A stretch of 6,768 bases of DNA from Thermoleophilia bacterium (GCA_025964465.1 JAOPYS010000440.1:1-6768), one strand, 5' to 3'; counted from the first letter of the stretch, positions 1 to 6,601 are shown. Numbers and translations are program-made. Notes: a model not told the origin generated them from the sequence alone.

Positions 1-113
1 TCCAGCAGCTGCCCTCCAACATCATCGCGGGCATCGGCCACTTCACCGTGCGTGAGTTCTTCGAGATCGAGGAGCCCTCCGAGCGCGCGAACGTGGCCGT
101 CAGCTTCTCCTGA
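1..113 (+). CDS. C-terminal end of an unidentified protein (partial)
   Basis: The reading frame with codons starting at position 3 is open from the window edge and ends at TGA 111-113, giving 36 residues. The tail ends in ...FFEIEEPSERANVAVSFS. It has high GC3 and an alternating hydrophobic pattern that looks like closing beta strands of a globular domain. There is no membrane segment. I do not recognise the family from so short a tail. It is assigned as a gene because the next gene's ATG shares the last A of its stop (TGATG), the arrangement of a coupled operon, and because its codon use matches the genes downstream. The start and most of the protein lie outside the window. Confidence 0.7.
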   Translation, partial: QQLPSNIIAGIGHFTVREFFEIEEPSERANVAVSFS

Positions 114-1888
114 TGGCGAACGCCACGGCGGCAGGCAGCGGGGTCGATCCGCTGGCACCGGAGGTCCGCGCGCAGCGCGTGGCGTCCTGGGGTCCCGTGC
201 CCGATCGCGCGGTGCACCTTGGCCACGCCCTCGCAGCGCGGTTCACGACGGTGACCGGCGAGCGCCCGGAGCGGTCCGTGCGGACCTTCGCGGAGGCCGA
301 GGCACGCCCGGCGACGATCCCCGGCTCGCGGCTGGACGGCGGGGCGCGCGACGCGCTCGCGCGGATCGCGGCCGTGCACACCGGCGACGACGCGCGCCGG
401 GCCTACTCGCTCGGCAAGTCGTGGCCCGACCTGTTCGCGGCGCGCGGCACCGAGCTGGAGCGCGCGTGCGACGCCGTGGTGCGGCCCCGCACGGAGGCCG
501 AGCTCGAGGGCGCGCTCGCGTGGTGCGTGGAGCACGACGTCGCGGTGGTGCCGGTCGGCGGCGGGACGAGCGTCACCGGTGGCCTGGAGCCGATCGGGCG
601 CACGGCGGCGCAGCCGGTGGTCGCACTCGACGTGACCGGGCTGGCGACGTGCCTGGACATCGACCACGTGAGCGGCGTGGCGACCTTCCAGGCCGGGGTG
701 CGCGGACCGGACCTGGAGCGGGCGCTGGGCAGCTTCGGCCTGACGCTCGGGCACGTGCCGCAGTCGTTCGAGTACTCCACGCTCGGTGGGTGGATCGCGA
801 CGCGATCGGCGGGGCAGCAGTCGCTGCGCTACGGCAAGATGGAGGCGATGACCGCAGCGCTGCGGCTGGCGTCACCGGCCGGGGTGCTCGACGTCGACCA
901 CCTCCCGGCGCACGGTGCGGGTGGCGACCTGCGCGAGCTGGTGCTCGGCAGCGAGGGCACGCTGGGCATCGTCACGCGCGCGACGATGCGGGTGCGCCGT
1001 CGTCCGGACGCGGTGCGGTTCGCGGCCTACCTGTTCGGCAGCTTCGACGACGCGCGCGACGCCGCGCGGCGGCTCGTGCAGCGCGGCGACATCAAGCCCG
1101 CGATGGTGCGCGTCAGCGACGCGGCGGAGACGGCGTTCAACGTCGGCTCGAGCGTACCCAAGGTGCTGGCCGGTCGGCTCGGGCGCGGCGTGGCGCAGCT
1201 CATGGGCGCGCGCGGCGGTGCGCTTGTACTCGTGCTGTCGACCGGGACGGTCGCGGAGGCACGGGCCACGGAGAGGCTCGTGGATCGGCACATGGGCTCG
1301 CTGGGCGGGCGGGCGCTCGGAGGGATGCCCGCCAAGGCGTGGTACCACGGGCGGTTCCGCCAGCCCTACGCGCGCGACGTGATGATGGACGCCGGGCTGC
1401 TCGTGGACACCCTCGAGACGAGCGTGTCGTGGTCGCGGCTGCCGGCGCTGCACCTGCAGGTGCGCGCGGCGCTCGAGGGGGCGTTCGGCGCTGGGCGCTG
1501 CGTCGTCGGCGCGCACCTCTCCCACCTCTACCACGACGGCGCCAGCGCGTACTTCACCTTCCTCGCGGCCCCGACGGCCGAGCGCGAGCTGGAGGAGTGG
1601 CGCGCCGCCAAGCGCGCGGTGCATGCCGCGATCGCGCGCTGCGGGGGTTCCGCGAGCCACCAGCACGGCGTCGGCACGATGCACGCCGACCTCTACGCCA
1701 GCACGGTGCCGCGGCTCGGCATGGAGGCGTTCCGCGGCGTGCAGGAAAGACTCGACCCGACCAACGCGTGCAACCCGGGCAAGCTGCTCGAGCTGCCGGC
1801 CGACGGGCAGCGCACGGTCAACGCCGTGCGCCCGGTGCCGGGCGCGGGCGCGCTCGACCCCGAGGGCGCGCAGCGCGACGGCTCGTGA
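113..1888 (+). CDS. FAD-linked oxidase, alkyldihydroxyacetonephosphate synthase-like
   Basis: A 591-residue flavoprotein of the vanillyl-alcohol-oxidase/PCMH fold. SLGKSWPDLFAAR (about 99-111) and the FAD-binding core PVGGGTSVTGG (147-157) are followed by the pyrophosphate/flavin segment GHVPQSFEYSTLGGWIATR (213-231) and SEGTLGIVT (280-288). The C-terminal FAD-oxidase domain has PYARD (418-422), ETSVSW, HLYHDGASAYFTF (471-483), SHQHGVG (515-521) and LDPTNACNPGKLLE (547-560). This order is that of AGPS, which swaps the acyl chain of acyl-DHAP for a fatty alcohol to start ether-lipid synthesis. The YARD arginine, the tyrosine near 473 or 480 and the histidine motif correspond in my reading to the AGPS active-site set. 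The middle histidine of the eukaryotic SHHHGVG is Gln here. There is no signal peptide or peroxisomal targeting signal, so it should act in the cytosol or at the membrane surface. The ATG overlaps the previous stop by one base. The true substrate of bacterial members is often unproven; a glycolate, lactate or other 2-hydroxyacid dehydrogenase role is the alternative. Confidence 0.9.
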   Translation: MANATAAGSGVDPLAPEVRAQRVASWGPVPDRAVHLGHALAARFTTVTGERPERSVRTFAEAEARPATIPGSRLDGGARDALARIAAVHTGDDARRAYSLGKSWPDLFAARGTELERACDAVVRPRTEAELEGALAWCVEHDVAVVPVGGGTSVTGGLEPIGRTAAQPVVALDVTGLATCLDIDHVSGVATFQAGVRGPDLERALGSFGLTLGHVPQSFEYSTLGGWIATRSAGQQSLRYGKMEAMTAALRLASPAGVLDVDHLPAHGAGGDLRELVLGSEGTLGIVTRATMRVRRRPDAVRFAAYLFGSFDDARDAARRLVQRGDIKPAMVRVSDAAETAFNVGSSVPKVLAGRLGRGVAQLMGARGGALVLVLSTGTVAEARATERLVDRHMGSLGGRALGGMPAKAWYHGRFRQPYARDVMMDAGLLVDTLETSVSWSRLPALHLQVRAALEGAFGAGRCVVGAHLSHLYHDGASAYFTFLAAPTAERELEEWRAAKRAVHAAIARCGGSASHQHGVGTMHADLYASTVPRLGMEAFRGVQERLDPTNACNPGKLLELPADGQRTVNAVRPVPGAGALDPEGAQRDGS

Positions 1889-2616
1889 CCGCGGCCCGGG
1901 CGCCGAAGCCGCGTCGCGTCCCCGCCGCCGACACCGACGTCAGTGCCCTGCCGCCCGCGCCGCGCCGGCCGGACGGACTGACGTACGACCGCGCCGCGGC
2001 GTTGCGCCACCTGCGAAAGGTCAGCCCTGACATGAAGGCGCTGATCAAGGACGCGGGGCCGTTCACCGTCGAGCCCGACGGTGACCTGGACCCCTTCGCG
2101 TACCTGCTGCGCTCCATCGTCTTCCAGCAGCTCAACGGGGTCGCGGCCGGCACCATCCACGGGCGCGTGCTCGACCTGTTCGAGGGGGGCGTTGCGACGC
2201 CCGCCGAGCTGGTGGAGCTCGACGCCGACACGCTGCGCACCGCCGGCGTGTCGGGGAGCAAGGCGGCGTCCATGCACGACCTCGCGCGCCACGCGCTCGC
2301 CGGGGAGCTGCCGACGCACGACGAGCTGCCGACCATGAGCGACCTCGAGATCGTGCACCGGCTCACCGCCGTGCGCGGGATCGGCCCGTGGACGGTGCAG
2401 ATGCTGCTGATGTTCCGGCTGGGGCGACCCGACGTGCTGCCGACCGGCGACTTCGGGGTGCGCGAGGGCTTCCGGATCCGCGCCGGCCTCGACCGGCAAC
2501 CCACGCCGACCGAGTTCCGCGCCGCCACCGAGTCGTGGCGTCCCTACCGCAGCGTTGCCTCGTGGTACATGTGGCGCGCCGTCGACCTCGCTCGCGGGAC
2601 CGTCATCCCCCGCTGA
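1885..2616 (+). CDS. DNA-3-methyladenine glycosylase II (AlkA/MAG family)
   Basis: A 243-residue HhH-GPD base-excision DNA glycosylase that removes alkylated purines such as 3-methyladenine by cutting the N-glycosidic bond. Residues 1-31 are a Pro/Ala/Arg-rich, probably disordered leader. DPFAYLLRSIVFQQLNG (69-85) is the family's helix with the conserved Gln-Gln (81-82). VRGIGPWTVQ (163-172) is the helix-hairpin-helix DNA-binding turn. DVLPTGDFGV (183-192) carries the catalytic aspartate, Asp189. No four-cysteine iron-sulfur cluster follows, which argues against the Nth/MutY branch. The protein lacks the separate N-terminal domain of E. coli AlkA (282 residues) and is closer in build to yeast MAG-type enzymes. 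I chose GTG 1885 because it forms a GTGA overlap with the preceding stop. The frame is open further upstream, but there it only runs antiphase through the oxidase gene. No clear Shine-Dalgarno is visible, consistent with translational coupling. Its last 14 bases overlap the end of the minus-strand gene that follows. Confidence 0.92.
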   Translation: MTAARAPKPRRVPAADTDVSALPPAPRRPDGLTYDRAAALRHLRKVSPDMKALIKDAGPFTVEPDGDLDPFAYLLRSIVFQQLNGVAAGTIHGRVLDLFEGGVATPAELVELDADTLRTAGVSGSKAASMHDLARHALAGELPTHDELPTMSDLEIVHRLTAVRGIGPWTVQMLLMFRLGRPDVLPTGDFGVREGFRIRAGLDRQPTPTEFRAATESWRPYRSVASWYMWRAVDLARGTVIPR

Positions 2617-2929
2617 GCAGCACGCCCTCCGCGGCCTGGCGGTGCGGCACCGCGGAAGGCTCGGAGCCGAGGTCGGTGTGGTGGGCGTGGACACGGATGC
2701 GGCGGATGGCCTCGCCGATGTCGAAGCCGCGGTGCTGGCCGAGCAGGACGAGCGGCTGGGGGCGCGTCGCCTCGCGGGCGGTGAGCCGGGCGATGGCGCG
2801 ATTGGTCGCGAGCCCCTGCGCGAAGCCCGCGGCGCCCTCGTCGGCACAGCCGCGCAGCAGCTCCGCCGTCTCGACCACGGCCGCGCCGATGCCCGCGCGC
2901 GCAGCCTCGAACATGGATCCCAGCAACAT
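2603..2929 (-). CDS. hypothetical protein, 108 residues
   Basis: This reading frame has almost exclusively G or C in third positions over its whole length, as real genes here do, and ends at TGA (2605-2603). The protein is soluble, Ala- and Arg-rich and mostly predicted helical. Residues 7-55 read as one or two amphipathic helices, followed by LVLLGQHRGFDIGEAIRRIR (60-79) and a His cluster HAHH (81-84), then a polar tail. There is no signal peptide or membrane segment and I do not recognise a family with confidence. The 60-86 stretch faintly recalls an ANTAR RNA-binding helix pair, which needs a profile search. ATG 2929 is preferred because a purine run, GGGGGGAA, ends 9 bases upstream. ATG 2914 (103 residues) is the alternative, and the codons between the two starts (TTG, GGA) are less typical. 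It lies 55 bases downstream of the flavin oxidoreductase on the same strand, so the two are probably co-transcribed. Confidence 0.72.
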   Translation of the reverse strand: MLLGSMFEAARAGIGAAVVETAELLRGCADEGAAGFAQGLATNRAIARLTAREATRPQPLVLLGQHRGFDIGEAIRRIRVHAHHTDLGSEPSAVPHRQAAEGVLLSGG

Positions 2930-2984
2930 CCTCGAACGTTCCCCCCGGGCGCGCGCCACCCCCCGTGGCGGTCGCACCGCCCGT
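2930..2984 (-). other. hairpin- and G-run-rich intergenic spacer
   Basis: This is the gap between the oxidoreductase stop and the start of the 108-residue gene. Three bases after the TAG, the minus-strand transcript holds a perfect stem GGCGGT-GCG-ACCGCC (2981-2967). Next comes a G6 run, a self-complementary GGCGCGCGCC core (2957-2948) and a second G6 run, which doubles as the likely ribosome-binding purine tract of the next gene. No T-run follows the hairpin, so a classical intrinsic terminator is not supported. An mRNA-processing, partial-termination or translation-tuning element is an inference. Confidence 0.45.
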
Positions 2985-4268
2985 CTATCGGGCCGACGAC
3001 CCCTCCGCGATCCGCGCGGCCCGCAGCTCGGGCGGGATGCGGTCCTCGGCGCCCCGGGCGAGGTCGGCGACGAGGCCGCCGCCCACGAAGCCCAGGACGT
3101 TGCCCGCGCCGCCCCACCCGCCACACGCGAGCACGCGCGGGCGCCCGGGGAGCGGCCCGAGCAGCGGGAAGCCGTCGACCGTCTGCGAGAGCACGCCCGC
3201 CCACCGGGCGACCACGTGCGGCTCGACCTCGAGGACGCGCCGGATCCAGCCCTCGAGCCAGCGCTGGTCGCGATCGACCACCGTCTCGTCCCAGCTGCGG
3301 ACGTGCTCGATGTCCTCGAGCTCCTCGCCGCCCACCACCAGCGTGCCATCGGCAGCCTGCTGGGCGTAGTCCCAGCCGCGGCGCGACCAGGAGACCTCCG
3401 GCAGGAGCCGTCGCACGACGCCGTCGTCCGTCCGCGGTGGTGCAGCCGCGAGCACCTGGCTGCGGTACGGCAGCACCACCCCGGCGAGTTCCGGCAGCAG
3501 CCCCGACAGCCACGCCTCGGTGGCCACGACCACATGGTCGGCGCGGACCTCGACGCCCGCGCGCGTTCGCACGACCACGCCGTCCTCGTCGTCCTCGATC
3601 GCCGCGATCGGCGAGCACTCGTGCACGATCGCCCCGGCCTCGGCGGCGGCCGCGCCCAGCGCGCGGACCCATCCGGCCGGCACCGACCGCCCGTCGTCCG
3701 GGAAGCGCAGCCCCCCGCGGAAGTGGTCGCGCAGGGGCGGGGCGAGCGATGCGTGGTCGAGGCGTTCGACCGCGAACCCGGCCGCCTCGAGCAGCGTCGC
3801 CTCGCGGTCGAGGTCCTCGACCTCACCCGCGTCGACGGCCAGGCGCAGCGAGCCCGTGCGGACGGCGCAGTCGGCCGCACCGACCTGCGCGGCCACCTCG
3901 TACAGCCGCTCGCGACCCTCGACGGTCAGGCCGAACAGCTCGGCCGCGCGGCCCTCGCCGACGAGCGCGGCGAGGGCCGCGGGACGGTGTGCCATGCCTG
4001 CGAGCAGGAACCCGCCGTTGCGACCCGACGCACCGCTCGCGAGCTCGCGGGCCTCGACCAGCACCACCCGCGCCCCTGCGCGCGCGAGGTGCCACGCGGC
4101 CGAACTCCCGGTCACCCCTCCACCCACCACGACCACGTCGGCGTCGGTCGAGCGGGCGAGCGAGCCGTACCCCGCACTCGGCCACCCGGCCTGCCACCAC
4201 GACCCGCCGGCGTCGGGATCCGGCGCGACGGGCGCGCGACCAGCGGGCGAGGGGCGGGCGGCGGGCAT
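2985..4268 (-). CDS. FAD-dependent oxidoreductase (DAO family, amine/amino-acid oxidase-like)
   Basis: A 427-residue flavoenzyme of the D-amino-acid-oxidase superfamily. These enzymes bind FAD and oxidise a C-N bond of amines or amino acids, usually passing electrons to oxygen. DADVVVVGGGVTGSSAAWHLA (43-62) is the Rossmann GxGxxG element, and VEARE (71-75) supplies the acidic residue that contacts the ADP ribose. SGASGRNGGF (78-87) is the second FAD signature, typical of the gamma-glutamylputrescine oxidase (PuuB) branch. VVVATEAW (246-253) and YRSQVLA (268-274) follow. GFPLLGPLP (366-374) and GGWGGAGNVLGFVGGGLVADL (383-403) form the C-terminal FAD-closing segment. Residues 22-40 (GSWWQAGWPSAGYGSL) resemble the aromatic N-terminal arm seen in PuuB-like proteins. 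There is no secretion signal. The ATG at 4268 lies 8 bases after a TAGGTT box, supporting this start. Substrate cannot be read from sequence: polyamine conjugates, sarcosine-type or other amino acids are all possible, and no polyamine genes are in view. Confidence 0.9.
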   Translation of the reverse strand: MPAARPSPAGRAPVAPDPDAGGSWWQAGWPSAGYGSLARSTDADVVVVGGGVTGSSAAWHLARAGARVVLVEARELASGASGRNGGFLLAGMAHRPAALAALVGEGRAAELFGLTVEGRERLYEVAAQVGAADCAVRTGSLRLAVDAGEVEDLDREATLLEAAGFAVERLDHASLAPPLRDHFRGGLRFPDDGRSVPAGWVRALGAAAAEAGAIVHECSPIAAIEDDEDGVVVRTRAGVEVRADHVVVATEAWLSGLLPELAGVVLPYRSQVLAAAPPRTDDGVVRRLLPEVSWSRRGWDYAQQAADGTLVVGGEELEDIEHVRSWDETVVDRDQRWLEGWIRRVLEVEPHVVARWAGVLSQTVDGFPLLGPLPGRPRVLACGGWGGAGNVLGFVGGGLVADLARGAEDRIPPELRAARIAEGSSAR

Positions 4269-4276
4269 CGTCCGCG

Positions 4277-4282
4277 AACCTA
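4277..4282 (-). promoter_or_regulatory. candidate -10 box, leaderless promoter of the flavin oxidoreductase
   Basis: On the minus strand TAGGTT fits the actinobacterial TAnnnT -10 pattern and is separated from the ATG at 4268 by exactly 8 bases (CGCGGACG). Transcription would then begin at or next to the start codon. There is no convincing -35 hexamer. The AGG within it could instead serve as a weak Shine-Dalgarno at 10 bases spacing, which is the competing reading. Confidence 0.45.
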
Positions 4283-4284
4283 CC

Positions 4285-4302
4285 CGCGCGGTCCACCGCG
4301 CG
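4285..4302. promoter_or_regulatory. 18-base perfect palindrome, candidate operator in the divergent promoter region
   Basis: CGCGCGGT-CC-ACCGCGCG consists of two perfect 8-base arms around a 2-base centre. It begins 2 bases beyond the minus-strand -10 box and ends 15 bases before the plus-strand -10 box, so it covers the expected -35 region of the plus promoter and the upstream part of the minus promoter. A dimeric repressor bound here could control both genes. The arms are all G/C except the central T/A, so some chance similarity is expected in such GC-rich DNA. Confidence 0.45.
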
Positions 4303-4317
4303 CTCCGACGGCGCGTC

Positions 4318-4323
4318 TAGGCT
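4318..4323 (+). promoter_or_regulatory. candidate -10 box, leaderless promoter of the GH31 gene
   Basis: TAGGCT fits TAnnnT and lies exactly 8 bases before the ATG at 4332 (spacer CGGCGACC), mirroring the box of the divergent gene. No good -35 is visible. A weak AGG Shine-Dalgarno is the alternative explanation for the same bases. Confidence 0.45.
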
Positions 4324-4331
4324 CGGCGACC

Positions 4332-6557
4332 ATGTACCTCGCCCAGCAGCTCGCGCCGCTCGTGCGCCGCGTCCGGGTCGAGCGCCCGGACGCCACCTCT
4401 GGCCGCCTGCCCGACCCCGCGCTGGGGGAGTGGGGCCGCGCCCGGCTGCACGATGCCGTCGAGGAGCGACACGACACGCTCGCCGCCGCGCTCGCCGAAT
4501 CGCCCGTCCCGGTCACGTCGCTCGGCTACGGGCCGGAGGGCACGGTGCGCGTCGACGTGCGGCTGGCGGCCGACGAGGCGCTCTACGGGGCGGCCGACGC
4601 GGACGCGGGCGGCCTCGACCGGCGCGGCGACCACGTCCACCTGGTCAACGAGCTGCACCCCATCGGCCGCCACGCGCTCGTCGACTCCTGCGACCTGTGT
4701 CGCGCCGGCCCCAAGGCGCACGCTCCCGTCCTCGAGGTGGGGCAGGGCTCCAACTACGCCGAGCTGCTCGTCCCCTTCACGATCTCGAGCGGCGGGTGGG
4801 CGATCTACGTGTCCAACTCGTGGCACGGCGCCCAGCTCGACCTCGGCGCTCGCGACGCCGGCCGCCTGCGCTACGAGTCACCCGGCGGCGATGCGGACGT
4901 CTACCTGCTCGGACCCGGCGACCCCGCGACCCTCGCCGCACAGTTCGTCCGCCTCACCGGCCTGCAACCGCTGCCGCCGACCTGGACGCTCGGGTTCCTG
5001 CAGAGCCGCTTCGGCTACGAGTCCTTCGACCACGTGCACCGCACGCTCGCACGCTTCGAGGCGGAGGACCTGCCCGTCCACGGCGTGGTGTTCGACGTGC
5101 AGTGGCTCGAGGCGCACGTCAACCTGCGCTGGGACCCGACCAACTTCCCCGACCCGGCGGGCAACCTGCGTCGCATCGCCGAGCGCGGCGTGCGGTCGGT
5201 GGTCATCACCGAGCCCGGCACGGTCGCCGGCGCGTCCAACCACGCCGCGGGGGTCGCGCGCGGTGCGTTCGCGGTCGACGCGGCGGGGGCGGAGTTCGAC
5301 TCGCGCCAGTGGTACGCCACCCGCGGCATCGTCGGCTACCGGGACGTCGTGCCATCGACCGGCGCCCTCCTCAACGTCTTCCGCGAGGGCGCGGGCGACT
5401 GGTGGTACGACCAGCACGCACCCCTGCTCGAGCAGGGCGTCGATGCGTGGTGGCTCGACCTCAACGAGCCCGAGGACGTCACGCCCGACGTGCGGTTCCG
5501 CGACACCGACTGGCCCGAACCGAGGCCCGAGCTCGCGGGGGAGGAGGCGCGGAACCTCTTCGCCATCGCGCAACAGCGACTGTTCGCGCGGCGCGACCAC
5601 GCCGCGACCTCGCGCCGGCCGTTCCTGCTGTCGCGCGCGGGCAGCGCGGGCAGCCAACGGTACGGCGCCGCGCCCTGGACGGGCGACGTCGGGGCGACGT
5701 GGCCGGACCTGCGGCGCCAACCGCGTCTCATGCTCAACGCGGGGCTGTGCGGCTTCGCGCTCACAGGCTCCGACGTCGGCGGGTTCGAGGGCGACCCGGG
5801 CCCCGAGCTGTTCGCCCGGTGGTTCCAGCTCGGGTCCGTGTCACCCGTCTTCCGCGCGCACGGCTACATGGTCGACCGCGAACCGTGGTCGCACGGCGCC
5901 GAGGCGCTCGCGGCGATCCGACCGTCGCTCGTGCTGCGCGCGCAGCTGCTGCCGACCATCGCCACGTGGGCACGCGCCGCGCTGGGGGAGGGACAGCCGT
6001 TGCTGCGGCCCATGCTGCTCGGCCCGGTCGTCACCGCGCCCGGATCCGCGGCCGCGCTCGAGTACGCACGCGACCCGCGGTGGCGCTCCGTCGACGACCA
6101 GTTCTTCTTCGGGGGGCTGCTGGCCGCACCCGTGCTGGAGCCCGGCACGCAGACGCGCCGCCTCGAGCTGCCGGCGGGGGAGTGGGTCGACGTGTGGACC
6201 GGTACCGTCCACGCGGGCGGAGGAACCCTCGAAGTGCCGGTCGACCTGGGATCGCTGCCGCTGTTCGTGCCGCGGGGCACGGTGCTGGTCGCCGATCCCC
6301 GGCCGCTCGCGGGGCGGGGTCACGCGTGGCCGCCCGAGGAGCTCGAGGCGTGGTCGTGGCCGGATGCCGCGGGCCGCGCGGCGGGCACCCTCGTGCTGGA
6401 CGACGGTGATTCGCGCGCGCACGAGGCGGGGGCGTACTGCCTCCAGCAGATCGGGGTGCAGGACGGCGTGTTGACGGTCGAACGGCTCGCAGGATCGTGG
6501 CCGCCGAGTCGGATTCGGCTGGTTCCCCCGAGACCGGGCGTCGTGTCGGCGAACTGA
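4332..6557 (+). CDS. glycoside hydrolase family 31 (alpha-glucosidase type)
   Basis: A complete 741-residue family 31 retaining glycosidase, which releases terminal alpha-linked sugars from oligosaccharides. Residues 1 to about 210 form the N-terminal mutarotase-like beta sandwich, with the family-typical PFTISSGGWAIYVSNSWHG stretch near 150-165. LPPTWTLGFLQSRFGY (214-229) opens the (beta/alpha)8 barrel. VVFDVQW (252-258) gives the subsite -1 aspartate Asp255. WWLDLNEP (373-380) carries the nucleophile Asp376. LLSRAGSAGSQRYG (432-445) is followed by the acid/base Asp452 in WTGDVGATW. GSDVGGF (Asp481) and FRAHG (Arg508, His510) complete the sugar pocket. From about 560 a C-terminal beta domain includes FFFGGLLAAPVL and GEWVDVWTG. 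No signal peptide is present, so it probably acts in the cytoplasm on imported sugars. The usual WPG...FPDF segment before the nucleophile is not recognisable. The start is set by ATG 4332 behind the -10-like box. The DLNEP nucleophile motif points to alpha-glucosidase rather than alpha-xylosidase or sulfoquinovosidase, but specificity remains inferred. No transporter or regulator gene is adjacent. Confidence 0.94.
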   Translation: MYLAQQLAPLVRRVRVERPDATSGRLPDPALGEWGRARLHDAVEERHDTLAAALAESPVPVTSLGYGPEGTVRVDVRLAADEALYGAADADAGGLDRRGDHVHLVNELHPIGRHALVDSCDLCRAGPKAHAPVLEVGQGSNYAELLVPFTISSGGWAIYVSNSWHGAQLDLGARDAGRLRYESPGGDADVYLLGPGDPATLAAQFVRLTGLQPLPPTWTLGFLQSRFGYESFDHVHRTLARFEAEDLPVHGVVFDVQWLEAHVNLRWDPTNFPDPAGNLRRIAERGVRSVVITEPGTVAGASNHAAGVARGAFAVDAAGAEFDSRQWYATRGIVGYRDVVPSTGALLNVFREGAGDWWYDQHAPLLEQGVDAWWLDLNEPEDVTPDVRFRDTDWPEPRPELAGEEARNLFAIAQQRLFARRDHAATSRRPFLLSRAGSAGSQRYGAAPWTGDVGATWPDLRRQPRLMLNAGLCGFALTGSDVGGFEGDPGPELFARWFQLGSVSPVFRAHGYMVDREPWSHGAEALAAIRPSLVLRAQLLPTIATWARAALGEGQPLLRPMLLGPVVTAPGSAAALEYARDPRWRSVDDQFFFGGLLAAPVLEPGTQTRRLELPAGEWVDVWTGTVHAGGGTLEVPVDLGSLPLFVPRGTVLVADPRPLAGRGHAWPPEELEAWSWPDAAGRAAGTLVLDDGDSRAHEAGAYCLQQIGVQDGVLTVERLAGSWPPSRIRLVPPRPGVVSAN

Positions 6558-6584
6558 CGTCGACGGCCCGGAACTCCCTGCGTC

Positions 6585-6601
6585 CACGCGATTCGCGCGT
6601 G
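6585..6601 (+). terminator. weak terminator-like hairpin after GH31
   Basis: CACGCG-ATTCG-CGCGTG forms a perfect 6-base stem with a 5-base loop, 27 bases past the GH31 stop. It is followed only by TTCGA, not a T-run. It may end or protect the 3' end of the transcript in a high-GC actinobacterium, where U-less hairpins are often proposed, but this is not a classical terminator. Confidence 0.3.

Noticed and set aside
52..1884. Long plus-strand open frame leading into the glycosylase gene
   Set aside because: It is an out-of-phase Arg/Ala-rich shadow of the AGPS-like gene, which has clear family motifs in its own frame; only the part from GTG 1885 is real.
1885..2616. Nth/MutY-type endonuclease identity for the HhH-GPD protein
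   Set aside because: There is no C-terminal four-cysteine iron-sulfur motif, and no Lys at the lyase position; the QQ helix and the GDFGV context fit AlkA/MAG.
1693..3672. Large minus-strand open frame of about 659 codons
   Set aside because: It spans the glycosylase gene and part of the oxidase in the wrong frame and is composed of GC-driven Arg/Gly/Ala runs. High GC makes stop codons rare, so length alone is not evidence.
2617..4331. Plus-strand open frames across the minus-strand oxidase and the 108-residue gene, running into GH31
   Set aside because: They are antisense shadows with Arg/Pro-rich low-complexity translations, while the opposite strand encodes recognisable FAD motifs. A GH31 fusion upstream of ATG 4332 has no support.
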